A DNA stretch of 30,000 bases from Prorocentrum cordatum (taxonomy: Eukaryota; Sar; Dinophyceae; Prorocentrales; Prorocentraceae): NCBI GenBank assembly GCA_963575745.1, contig CAUYUJ010003934.1:42501-72500 (forward strand), in the 5' to 3' direction. A program made the position numbers and the translations under genes. The notes beneath the pieces were generated by a model. That model was given only the letters and a program-made list of their open reading frames with translations. It did not search any database and was not told the origin of the DNA. Positions 1-8,871 of the stretch are shown piece after piece (position 1 is the first letter of the stretch; each line of letters begins with the position of its first letter).

Positions 1-250
1 ATGAGGAGGAGGCGGAGGGGAATGAGGAACAGGAGGACAGTGGATGAGGCTGAGGAGGGGGATCGGGGGTGTTGGAAGAGAAGGGGGAGATGAGGCAGGA
101 GGATGGAGGGAGGGGAGGAGGGAGAAGGGAGGAGGCAGGAGGATGCCAAAAGGGGTTGAAGGAAACGGAGGAGGGGGGAGGAGGGAGGAGGATGAGGAGA
201 GAGGTGGAGAAGGGGAGGAGGAGGAGAGGAGGAGGAGCAGAGGGGGGACG
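1..250. repeat. Purine-rich GAGG/GGA tract
   Basis: The + strand is almost entirely A and G, with irregular GAGG, GGGAGG and AGGAGG words. Open frames through it read Arg/Glu/Gly-rich and are compositional. It resembles the purine tracts inside the array units but is less regular. Confidence 0.8.
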
Positions 251-570
251 GAGTTGCCTCGCCGTAAGTTCGGCCTGTGCGGTCCCCGGAAAGGGGTCGA
301 GTGGTTCAGGGGGCAGGCATTGAAAAACGCGCGACGTCGCAGGTCGGGGGAGGGGGAGGATCGAGACCTCTGGGCGTTCCTCGTGTCTCTTGGGCCTCGG
401 GCTTGCTTCTGTTGGCCATGGCTGGATTTCCCTCGAGACACTTGTCGGAACGCATCTCTGGTCTGAGGTTTTGAGTATAGTTCGGAGGTTGAGGTTTCCC
501 GAGGTTCTGTGAGGTTTCGGTCAGTATTTGGAGGTTTTTGCATGTTCTGAACGTTTCCCAACACTTCCAG
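251..570. other. Unassigned sequence with GAGGTT clusters
   Basis: This is mixed-composition DNA without a recognisable gene. Between about 465 and 540 the word GAGGTT or GAGGTTT recurs about five times at irregular short spacing, suggesting a decayed minisatellite. Nothing else is evident. Confidence 0.4.
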
Positions 571-843
571 AAGGGCAGGAGGATGGATGGGGGAAGGGCC
601 TCATCCAGGCGTCTTCAGACAAATCCGACGGGAGCATTCGCTCTGATTCTAGCCCTGGGTCCTGCACGGGTCGATTCTGCTCGAGAACTGCTGCGCGAAG
701 ATGGTGTCGTCCACCCCACATTCCTGAGGCGGGAGCGCTGGTCCCGAGGTACAACGCAAGGATGTCGCTGCTGAACAGTTTGAAGCCACGTGCGCGCTCT
801 CGGGCGAGAGCCCGACGTCGAACAGAGACCGCCTCCCACCAAT
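571..843 (+). other. Weak internal-exon candidate
   Basis: The segment is preceded by a pyrimidine-containing acceptor-like sequence ending in TTCCAG at 570 and followed by a consensus-like donor GTAAGT at 844. Its length is 273 bp (91 codons) and one forward frame is open throughout. Composition is ordinary rather than repetitive, unlike its surroundings. The translation has no motif I recognise, and its C-terminal part is Arg-rich. Dinoflagellate introns often use GC or GA donors as well as GT, so a GT donor is permitted but not diagnostic. It could equally be chance. Confidence 0.15.
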
Positions 844-859
844 GTAAGTGTTCAAGCAT

Positions 860-1849
860 TGGGGATCTATTTAGGTACTGATATTTCTATGTTTATGGAC
901 ATGCATATTTAGGCATATGCAAATTTAGATGCACATGTACCTATATGTATCTAGGTGCTTGCGTACTCATGAATGTGTGTATATATATGCTTAGATATTT
1001 GCAATGCATATGTTTACTCATGTGTAGACGTACATGTATATGTATATGGGTATGTATGCGTAGATGCTTCTGGTAATGTACATGTGCACATGTATGTGCA
1101 TTTCTTTGTTTGTAGACATTCATGTCTGCATCCATATATATATTTATACTCACATGCACATATTTTAATCTACACAGGCACGATTCGGATGCATATATAT
1201 ATATATGAACATGTCTATGCACACGGTCCTACCATGTATATATTTGTTTGTGTACATGCATATGTATACGCATATGTAGCAGCAAAGGTCTATGGATTTT
1301 GTGTATCTGTGTGTATAAGCACATGCCACTGTATATGTATGTGAATCTTTACAAGACTATCTATATGTATCGGTGTTTGCATTAGTTTGCCTACGTGACG
1401 CATGTGTAGATCTATACGTATATGTGCGTGTGTATCTGTATAGCTCTATGAATATGTACCTGTGCATGCGTGTCCATCAGTACCTGTATGTCTGTATGCA
1501 TATGCATGTGCATTTGCTAATGTATACATATAAGTAGATGGATGGATTTGTTTACATGTGTGTGTACATGTGCGTGTATACGTATATGTATATGCATGTT
1601 CGTATCTACATGAACATATATACATATACAGATACATATATATATATATACATATATATATACACGTACACGTACATGTACACGTGTAGGCATATGTACA
1701 AGTATTTGTATGCACATATGCATTTGTATACGCATTTGTATACGCATACGTACATTTGCATATGTATAGGTATACGTATATGTATATTCACATTTGTATG
1801 TATATTCATATGTGTATGCGCATTTGTATGTTTATGTTTATGCATGTGG
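860..1849. repeat. AT-rich TATG/TACA low-complexity block
   Basis: About 1 kb is built from TATGTA, TATGCA, CATGTG, GTATAC and similar alternating purine-pyrimidine words, including (TA)n runs near 1636-1665. Frames on both strands read Tyr/Ile/His/Cys/Met-rich and have no coding character. Its low GC contrasts sharply with the rest of the window. It grades directly into the 14-bp minisatellite at about 1850. Confidence 0.8.
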
Positions 1850-2285
1850 CAACCTATGTCGTGCGAACATGTTGTTCAATCTATGGTGTGGAGTCAACGT
1901 CGTGCAATACATGTAGGGACACATTTCTGGTGTAATCTATGTGGTGCATTCACGGTGGAGCAATGTACGCGTACAACCACATGTGGTACAATTCATGGGT
2001 TGCAATCTATAGTGTGCAGTTCAGGTCGTGCAATGTTGTGTACAATCTATGTGGTGCAATCTATGATGTGCAATCTATGTTGTACAGTCTATGTTGGGCA
2101 ATCCATGTGAAGCAATCTGCGTGGTGCAACCCGTGTGGACCAGTATATGTGGTGCCATCCATGTGGTGCAATCTATGCTGTGCAATCTGTGTAGTGCAAG
2201 CCATGTGTTGCAACCTGTTTTGTGCAATCTGTGCGGGATCATCTTTGCTGTGCAATATATGTGATGCAATATATGTTGTGTAAAC
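1850..2285. repeat. 14-bp minisatellite, unit 1, with left extension
   Basis: The degenerate 14-mer TGCAATCTATGTGG repeats head to tail. Successive CAATCT starts at 2043, 2057, 2071, 2085 and 2099 give an exact 14-bp spacing. The array begins about 60 bp left of the 5-kb tandem unit, so the unit boundary at 1909 lies inside it. Because 14 is not a multiple of three, each frame reads the repeat in rotation (Cys/Tyr/Val/Met/Ile-rich on the + strand). I do not regard any of these frames as a gene. Confidence 0.85.
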
Positions 2286-2527
2286 TATGTGATGCAAACT
2301 GCGAGCGGCACTCCCGCCCAGACGACGGGCGGCGAAGGAGCGGCGACGGGGCGACGACGGCGACAACACAGCCGCCAGACCGCCACCCAGACCCAGACGA
2401 CGGGCGGCGACGGTGCGGCGACGGTGCGGCGACGGCGACAACACAGCCGCCAGACTGCCACCCAGGCCCAGATTCTGTGCGGCGACGAGGCCGCGACGGG
2501 GCTGCGACGGCGACAATAACCGCCAGA
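2286..2527. repeat. 75-bp GC-rich direct repeat, unit 1
   Basis: CGACAACACAGCCGCCAGAC-type starts fall at 2361, 2436 and 2511, exactly 75 bp apart, with a partial copy before them. The period is 25 codons, so one frame reads a 25-residue repeat rich in Arg, Asp, Pro and Thr. I see no start, targeting sequence or conserved domain that would make it a gene. Confidence 0.8.
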
Positions 2528-3814
2528 GGCATTGCTTGGGGAATATAAGATGCCTGCGGCGAATCACCGCCGCCCCCTGCCTTTTGGAAACGCCCATGCG
2601 GCTACACGTTGGACCGAAGTCTGGTCAAGCTATTGGACTATTTGTTCCCCCAGCCGCTGTGGAAACCCCTTGGGGGAACACTAGGGGGAGAAAGATGAAT
2701 GAGGAGGACGAGCGGGAGGAGACGGCGGAGGAGGAAGAAGAGGAAACCTCTTGAGGTCCTCTTGGGCCCTTAGGTCCTCTTGGTTACTCTTGGGTTCTCT
2801 CGGGGGGGGACCAATTGGGGGCCTCCTGGGGCCTCTTGGGGTTCTCCCGGGGCATCTTAGAGAACCCTCATGAGCCGTCTTGCGGGCCTCTTGGGGGCCT
2901 CTTAGGCAGTCTCTATGGCGATCTTGGGGGCTTATGGTCCCGTCTTGGAGCGTCGGGAGCCGAGCACGCTGAAAGCATTGAACACACTAGACGTTAGCCT
3001 CCTGGAGGTTCTCTTGGAGCCCTCTTGGGGCGTCTAAGGGGCCTCTTGGGCTTCGGAGACCGTCTTGGGCCCTCCCTGGGCAGTCGTTGGTCCTTCTTTT
3101 GGCGCTGTAGGGCCGTCTTGGAGGTCTCGGGGGCCGCCTTGAGGCCGTCTTGGGGGCCTCCTGGGCTGTCTTGGGACCACCCTCTGAGGTCATCTTGCGT
3201 GCCTCTTGGGGACCTCTTGGGGCGATGTTGGGGTGATCCTGAAGGCCCATCGGCCCGCCTTGGAGCGTTGGAAGCCCGACAAGGCGAGAACGCTTACATC
3301 ATTGAACGTACATACGGAACATCACAGATTTTGGCCTCCTGGCTGTCCTCTTGGAGCCCTGTTCGGGCGTCTACGGGGCCTCTTGGCCTTCAGATGCCGC
3401 CTGTCGCCTGGGGCCGTCTGAGCGGCCTCCTGGGTTGTCTTGCGACCCTCTGGGTCCGTCTTGCGGGCCTCTTGGGGGCTTCCTTGGCCGTCTCGGGGCG
3501 ATCTTGGGGGCGTATGGGCCCCCGTCTTGGAGCTTCTGAAACCCGCAAAGGCGAGAACGCTCACATCATTGAAACCATATGGAACATATGTTGGCCTTCT
3601 GTCGGTCCTCTTGGAGCCCTCTTGGGGCGTCTGAGAGGGCTCTTTGGGCCGTCTGGAGGACATCATGGAACATCTTGGGACCATCTCGGCCATCTTAGAG
3701 GCGCCTTGGAATCGTCATGGAGGCCGTCTTGGACCATCTTTGCCGTTTTGGGGGCATCTGGGGCCATATTGGCCGTCTTAGAGGCCATCCAGGGGCCGTC
3801 TTGGGCGGGAACCA
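2528..3814. repeat. Module M1, unit 1
   Basis: A conserved head (about 2541-2690) is followed by a short purine tract (about 2690-2750) and then about 1 kb of CTTGGGG/GGCCTC minisatellite. The head shares GGCGAATCACCGCC, GGACTAT.TGTTCCCCC and TGTGGAAACC with the heads of M2 and M3. Within the minisatellite a block of about 50 bp, starting CTTGGAGC and containing GGCGAGAACGCT and ACATCATTGAA, recurs at about 3258 and 3524, with a weaker form at 2945. Frames read Leu/Gly-rich forward and Pro/Arg/Lys/Gln-rich in reverse because most repeat lengths are multiples of three. Confidence 0.75.
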
Positions 3815-3936
3815 CCATGTCAGCCAGATTTTCTGCACGGTCGGCTGGTTGTGCCGAAGCGCACTAGGAGGTCTTTGAAAAAGAACCCAAAGCCCTCAGA
3901 AGTTTCGCTCGCCGTGCACCCCGGTGATGAATCACC

Positions 3937-4959
3937 AAAGGGGAGGGCGGCGGATTCCGTAGCCATTTTGGCTCAAGTGTTTCTTGCCCGAGCCGCTTTG
4001 GCAGCTAGCCAGCTCATTGCCTGCCTGGGGCTCGCTATCGCGTCTTGCGTTTTTGTCACGCCATGCATCGCGTTGGCAGCGCAGTCCTCGGTGCCGTTAG
4101 CTTCCAGCTCGCGCACTTGGCCCTGGAGGCGCCACAGAGTCGGGCAGCGTGGGGTTGGAGCATGGACGTGCCGCCTGGCCTTGGCTTCACGTGCGAGGAG
4201 GGCAGCACCATTGCCGGAGCTGCTGGTTCACCTGACAGCGATTTTGATTGCACAGTTGTACCGGACAGCGGCATGGAATGTGATGTCTCGAGCACGAGCA
4301 TAGTGTGCTATAAGACTGCCACGCCAAGCGACACCTTCATCCCAACAGCGGGGCTGTGCATCAACAATGGCCATCCGCCCAATATGGATGACAACGACTC
4401 GGCGATCACGTGGAGTACAGTGCCATCATGCACCGAGGTCGACACAACAGTCGATGATGTGACAAGCGACACACCTATGGCATCAGCCGTTGGTGCGGCA
4501 GTTGCAGTGAGCGTGCTCTGCGTCTAGATTCTAGATCAAGACCCCGTGCTTAGCGCCCGCTTTTGAATTCGTGATTCATTCGAAAGTCTCTCCCATCATA
4601 GCCACTTGCTGTAACGAGTTGGCGCGTAGCTTTGCTGCGTGAGCTGTGAGGGCAGAGCGGCATGCACCCGCAAATAGCAGGGGTACCATTACCGCTTGCG
4701 GGCGCGTAGCTCTGCAGAAGCGTGAGGCGACAGCGGGGTGCACCCGCACACAGCAGGGGGTTGCCGCTGCCGCTCGCACCGCAGACACTGCCTGCTGCAT
4801 TTTGTGATAGTTTGGTTTTCGCTGCGCAGAGCAAGCGCGCATCATTTTCAGCGCTGGTATCATTTTCAGTTGCCCGCGTGTGGCCCGTATGAGCGCACGC
4901 CAGAAGCATTCTTCATCTGATAGCCAACCGCTTGCAAAAAAAAGGGCAGGGCGGCGGAT
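3937..4959 (+). mobile_element. Retroposed SL-mRNA copy with target-site duplication, unit 1
   Basis: Seen directly: a 19-bp direct repeat flanks the insert (3937-3955 and 4941-4959, one mismatch). The full 22-nt DinoSL exon (3956-3977, first base T) immediately follows the left repeat, and an A8 run (4936-4943) precedes and overlaps the right one. Between them are an 85-nt 5' leader, an intact ORF and a 3' region of about 400 nt. Known: dinoflagellate nuclear mRNAs gain this leader by trans-splicing, so a genomic copy joined directly to an mRNA body marks reverse transcription and reinsertion of a mature message. Inferred: LINE-type machinery supplied in trans. The 3' region contains an 80-bp direct duplication (starts 4621 and 4701). 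Confidence 0.9.
4063..4527 (+). CDS. Small putative secreted/surface protein, retrogene copy 1
   Basis: The product is a 154-residue protein that I cannot assign to a family. The start is the first ATG downstream of the spliced leader (85-nt leader); the frame is open further upstream to a stop at 4006, but without an ATG. Residues 1-23 resemble a signal peptide: MHR, then a hydrophobic segment, then a LEA-type cleavage site. The mature part is acidic and Ser/Thr/Asp-rich with six cysteines (FTC, FDC, MEC, IVC, GLC, PSC contexts), allowing three disulfides. The last 15 residues are hydrophobic with small side chains (SAVGAAVAVSVL), preceded by Ser-Asp-Thr, which suggests a GPI-attachment signal or a tail anchor. 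The ORF is inside a processed retrocopy, so it is intronless, and its promoter is unknown. The ORF and its encoded protein appear identical in all four units. A surface or secreted role is inference. Confidence 0.6.
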   Translation: MHRVGSAVLGAVSFQLAHLALEAPQSRAAWGWSMDVPPGLGFTCEEGSTIAGAAGSPDSDFDCTVVPDSGMECDVSSTSIVCYKTATPSDTFIPTAGLCINNGHPPNMDDNDSAITWSTVPSCTEVDTTVDDVTSDTPMASAVGAAVAVSVLCV

Positions 4960-5789
4960 CTAAGGCGCCTACGGCGAATCACCACCGTCGCCTGCCTTTT
5001 GGAAGCGCCCATGTGGCCAACAGTTGGACCGGAGTCTGGCCAAGCCATTGGACTATGTGTTCCCCCCAGCCATTGTGGAAATCCTCAGGGGAACACTCGA
5101 GAGGAAGGGAAAGGAGGAGGAGAGGAAGGAGAAGGCGGGGGTGGAAGAGGAAAAGGCCTTTTGAGGCGCTCTTGGGGCTCTTGGGGACTTCCCTGGGAGC
5201 CTTTTCGGAGGGTTCTAAGACGCATCTTGGGGGCCTCTGGGGCCTCTTGGGGTCTCCTGGGACCTCTTGGGGACCTCTTAGGGACCTCTTGGGTGCCTCT
5301 TGGGGGCCTCCTGGCCTTCGGAGGCCGTCTTGGGCCCCTCTTGCTGGGCCGTCGTGGGTCCCTCTTTGGGCCCTCTAGGGCCATCTTCTGGGGCCGTCTT
5401 TTCGGGCGTCTTGGGGGCCTCCTGGGCTGTCTTGGGGCCCTCTTGGGCCGTGTTGCGGGCCTCTTGCGGGCCTCCTGCCTGTTGGTCCGTCTTGGAGCAT
5501 CGGAAGCCCGAAGAGGCGAGAATGCTAACATCATTGGAACCCCGACGGAACATTCGGGCGTTTTTGGCCTGCTGGAAGTCCCCGTGGAGCCAACCTGGGG
5601 CGTCTCAGGGTTCTCGTGGGCCGTCTGGAGGGCATCTTGGGCCGTCTTGGCGCCATCTTGGTCGTCTTGGAGGCGTCTCGGGACTGTCCTGAGAGCCATC
5701 TTGGGTTATCTTGGCTGTCTTGGAAGCATCTTGGAGACATCTTGGAGGCCATCTTGGGCCTTCAGGGGCCATTTTGGAGGCGATTTTGT

Positions 5790-6730
5790 CAACGAGGTGT
5801 GGATTTTCCCGAGCTTGCCAGGTGGCCGGCGGGTTGGGCCGAATCCCAGGGGAAGTTCTTTAGACAAGAACCAACTTTCACCCAGACATCCAGCACGCCG
5901 TGCACCCTTATGGCAAGACCAGGGGGGTCGGCGGATCGAAGACGCCTACGGCGAATCACCGCCGCCCCCTGCTATTTTGAATCGTCCATCTGGCCGAGCC
6001 TTGTGGCAACAACTCTGCCAAGCTATATCGGACCATGTGTTCCCCCCAGCTGTTGTGGAAACCCTTTGGGGAACACTTGGGGGAGGATGGCGGGGAAGAC
6101 CAGGAGGGGGAGGAGGAGGAGGAGGAGGAGGAGGAGGAGGAGGAGGAAGAGAAGGAGGAGGAGGAGGGAGGAGGAGGAGGGGATGAGGAGGAGGGGGAGG
6201 GAGGAGGAGGAGGGGAGGAGGAGGAGGGAGGAGGAGAAGGAGGAAGAGGAGGAGGAGGGGGAGGAGGAGAGGAGAGGAGGAGGAGGGAGGAGGGGAGGAG
6301 GAGGAGGAGGAGAGGAGCAGGAGGAGGGGAAGGGGAAGAGGAGGAGGAGGGGGAGGGAGGAGGAGGGGGAGGAGGAGGAGGGGGAGGGAGGAGGAGGAGG
6401 AGAAGAGGAGGAGGAGGAGGAGGAGGAGGAGAGAGGAGGAGGAAGGATAGAGGAGGAGGAGGAGGAGGAGGAGGAGGAGAGGCGAAGGGCGCATCTTTGG
6501 AGCCTCCGGGGGCAGTCTTGGGGCCTCCTAAGAGCTTCCTGGGAGCCTCTTGCAGGCATCTTGGGGGCCTCCTTGGGCCTCTTGTGGGTCTTTCGGGGCT
6601 TCTCGGGGTCCTCTTTGGCCTTCCTAGGGCGTTCCTGGCCCGTCCGACGCCGTCGGAAGCTATCTTCGGGTCTCTCTGGGCCGACTTGGGGGCCCTCTTG
6701 GGGTGCTCTAGGGCCGTCTTGGAGGCGCAG
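5790..6730. repeat. Module M3, unit 1, with uninterrupted insertion site
   Basis: The upstream flank, head and minisatellite are homologous to M2. At 5929-5960 the sequence runs GTCGGCGGATCGAAGACGCC without interruption, matching the left and right flanks of the M2 retrocopy joined together. The head is followed by the long variable purine tract and a short CTTGGGG minisatellite. Confidence 0.75.
6102..6482. repeat. Variable purine tract of M3, unit 1 (381 bp)
   Basis: This is a pure or nearly pure GA tract on the + strand, built from GGA/GAGG words. Its sequence cannot be aligned simply to the tracts of the other units. Polypurine mirror sequence of this kind can adopt triplex, and GGA repeats can form G-quadruplex-type structures (established for such sequences, not shown here). 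Confidence 0.9.
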
Positions 6731-6793
6731 CCCTGCTGCGGACTGCTGAGCCCTGCTGAGTCAGCTGGCAGCGCCACGGGAGCCGGGCGCACA

Positions 6794-7170
6794 ACATGTA
6801 GGGACACATTTCTGGTGTAATCTATGTGGTGCATTCACGGTGGAGCAATGTACGCGTACAACCACATGTGGTACAATTCATGGGTTGCAATCTATAGTGT
6901 GCAGTTCAGGTCGTGCAATGTTGTGTACAATCTATGTGGTGCAATCTATGATGTGCAATCTATGTTGTACAGTCTATGTTGGGCAATCCATGTGAAGCAA
7001 TCTGCGTGGTGCAACCCGTGTGGACCAGTATATGTGGTGCCATCCATGTGGTGCAATCTATGCTGTGCAATCCGTGTAGTGCAAGCCATGTGTTGCAACC
7101 TGTTTTGTGCAATCTGTGCGGGATCATCTTTGCTGTGCAATATATGTGATGCAATATATGTTGTGTAAAC
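6794..7170. repeat. 14-bp minisatellite, unit 2
   Basis: This repeats the TGCAATCTATGTGG-type array, starting abruptly at the unit junction (GCGCACA followed by ACATGTAGGG). It differs from unit 1 by a C for T in GCAATCCGTG. Confidence 0.85.
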
Positions 7171-7412
7171 TATGTGATGCAAAGTGCGAGCGGCACTCCC
7201 GCCCAGACGACGGGCGGCGAAGGAGCGGCGACGGGGCGACGACGGCGACAACACAGCCGCCAGACCGCCACCCAGACCCAGACGACGGGCGGCGACGGTG
7301 CGGCGACGGTGCGGCGACGGCGACAACACAGCCGCCAGACTGCCACCCAGGCCCAGATTCTGTGCGGCGACGAGGCCGCGACGGGGCTGCGACGGCGACA
7401 ATAACCGCCAGA
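7171..7412. repeat. 75-bp GC-rich direct repeat, unit 2
   Basis: It has the same three-period array as unit 1. The first bases read AAAGTGCGAGC where unit 1 has AAACTGCGAGC. Confidence 0.8.
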
Positions 7413-8749
7413 CCGCCACACCAGCCGAGTTCCTTAGAAAAGAAGTAAGCACCCCTAGGTGCAGGCATTGCTTGGGGAATATAAGATGCCTGCGGCGAAT
7501 CACCGCCGCCCCCTGCCTTTTGGAAACGCCCATGCGGCTACACGTTGGACCGAAGTCTGGTCAAGCTATTGGACTATTTGTTCCCCCAGCCGCTGTGGAA
7601 ACCCCTTGGGGGAACACTAGGGGGAGAAAGATGAATGAGGAGGACGAGCGGGAGGAGACGGCGGAGGAGGAAGAAGAGGAAACCTCTTGAGGTCCTCTTG
7701 GGCCCTTAGGTCCTCTTGGTTACTCTTGGGTTCTCTCGGGGGGGGGACCAATTGGGGGCCTCCTGGGGCTCTTGGGGTTCTCCCGGGGCATTTTAGAGAA
7801 CCCTCATGAGCCGTCTTGCGGGCCTCTTGGGGGCCTCTTAGGCAGTCTCTATGGCGATCTTGGGGGCTTATGGTCCGTCTTGGAGCGTCGGGAGCCGAGC
7901 ACGCTGAAAGCATTGAACACACTAGACGTTAGCCTCCTGGAGGTTCTCTTGGAGCCCTCTTGGGGCGTCTAAGGGGCCTCTTGGGCTTCGGAGACCGTCT
8001 TGGGCCCTCCCTGGGCAGTCGTTGGTCCTTCTTTTGGCGCTGTAGGGCCGTCTTGGAGGTCTCGGGGGCCGCCTTGAGGCCGTCTTGGGGGCCTCCTGGG
8101 CTGTCTTGGGACCACCCTCTGAGGTCATCTTGCGTGCCTCTTGGGGACCTCTTGGGGCGATGTTGGGGTGATCCTGAAGGCCCATCGGCCCGCCTTGGAG
8201 CGTTGGAAGCCCGACAAGGCGAGAACGCTTACATCATTGAACGTACATACGGAACATCACAGATTTTGGCCTCCTGGCTGTCCTCTTGGAGCCCTGTTCG
8301 GGCGTCTACGGGGCCTCTTGGCCTTCAGATGCCGCCTGTCGCCTGGGGCCGTCTGAGCGGCCTCCTGGGTTGTCTTGCGACCCTCTGGGTCCGTCTTGCG
8401 GGCCTCTTGGGGGCTTCCTTGGCCGTCTCGGGGCGATCTTGGGGGCGTATGGGCCCCCGTCTTGGAGCTTCTGAAACCCGCAAAGGCGAGAACGCTCACA
8501 TCATTGAAACCATATGGAACATATGTTGGCCTTCTGTCGGTCCTCTTGGAGCCCTCTTGGGGCGTCTGAGAGGGCTCTTTGGGCCGTCTGGAGGACATCA
8601 TGGAACATCTTGGCACCATCTCGGCCATCTTAGAGGCGCCTTGGAATCGTCATGGAGGCCGTCTTGGACCATCTTTGCCGTTTTGGGGGCATCTGGGGCC
8701 ATATTGGCCGTCTTAGAGGCCATCCAGGGGCCGTCTTGGGCGGGAACCA
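7413..8749. repeat. Module M1, unit 2
   Basis: It includes the 51-bp stretch at 7413-7463 (CCGAGTTCCTTAGAAAAGAA region). That stretch resembles the AAGTTCTTTAGACAAGAACC sequence upstream of the M3 head, so unit 1 has probably lost it. The remainder follows the unit 1 arrangement. Confidence 0.75.
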
Positions 8750-8871
8750 CCATGTCAGCCAGATTTTCTGCACGGTCGGCTGGTTGTGCCGAAGCACACT
8801 AGGAGGTCTTTGAAAAAGAACCCAAAGCCCTCAGAAGTTTCGCTCGCCGTGCACCCCGGTGATGAATCACC

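Larger units (their letters stand above)
3815..5789. repeat. Module M2, unit 1, interrupted by the retrocopy
   Basis: The upstream flank (3815-3955) and the head (4960-5095) are colinear with M3 but are separated by the inserted SL-mRNA copy. After the head come a short purine tract (about 5096-5157) and a CTTGGGG minisatellite to about 5789. The minisatellite includes another CTTGGAGC...GGCGAGAATGCTAACATCATTGG block at about 5489. Confidence 0.75.
1909..6793. repeat. Tandem array unit 1 (4885 bp)
   Basis: This is the first of four head-to-tail units, starting at the ACATGTAGGG that follows each unit junction. Layout: 14-bp minisatellite, 75-bp repeat, M1, M2 with the retrogene, M3, and a short GC-rich linker. 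It is the most divergent unit: it lacks the 51-bp segment found between the 75-bp repeat and M1 in the others, has one G fewer in the poly-G run near 2792, and carries private substitutions such as GGGACC at about 3679 against GGCACC in the others. Confidence 0.95.

Noticed and set aside
1939-2283. Cys/Tyr/Val-rich 114-codon frame in the 14-bp minisatellite
   Set aside because: A 14-bp period read in rotation gives a pseudo-repeat peptide. The reverse strand is equally open, and the frame simply follows the satellite.
2286-2527. CRISPR-like array from the 75-bp repeats
   Set aside because: The repeats are contiguous with no unique spacers, lie in a eukaryotic setting and have no cas genes.
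2945-3867. Long forward Leu/Gly-rich and reverse Pro/Arg/Lys/Gln-rich open frames in the M1 minisatellite, repeated in every unit
   Set aside because: The minisatellite is built mainly of 12- and 15-bp words, so stops are excluded in several frames at once on both strands. There is no signal, domain or codon bias, and the frames start at arbitrary points.
3956-3977. Spliced-leader RNA gene
   Set aside because: SL RNA genes have the exon followed by a GT intron donor and a short structured RNA. Here the leader is followed by TGTTTCTT and an mRNA-like body with a tail and target repeats.
3851-4303. Alternative frame running through the spliced leader and into the retrogene
   Set aside because: It has no ATG start at 3851, overlaps the better 154-residue ORF in another frame, and would place target-site DNA and leader inside a protein.
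4999-6186. Forward open frame of nearly 400 codons across M2, the head of M3 and the purine tract
   Set aside because: It spans unrelated repeat types and ends in poly-Gly within the purine tract. Equivalent frames in other units end at different places because the tract varies.
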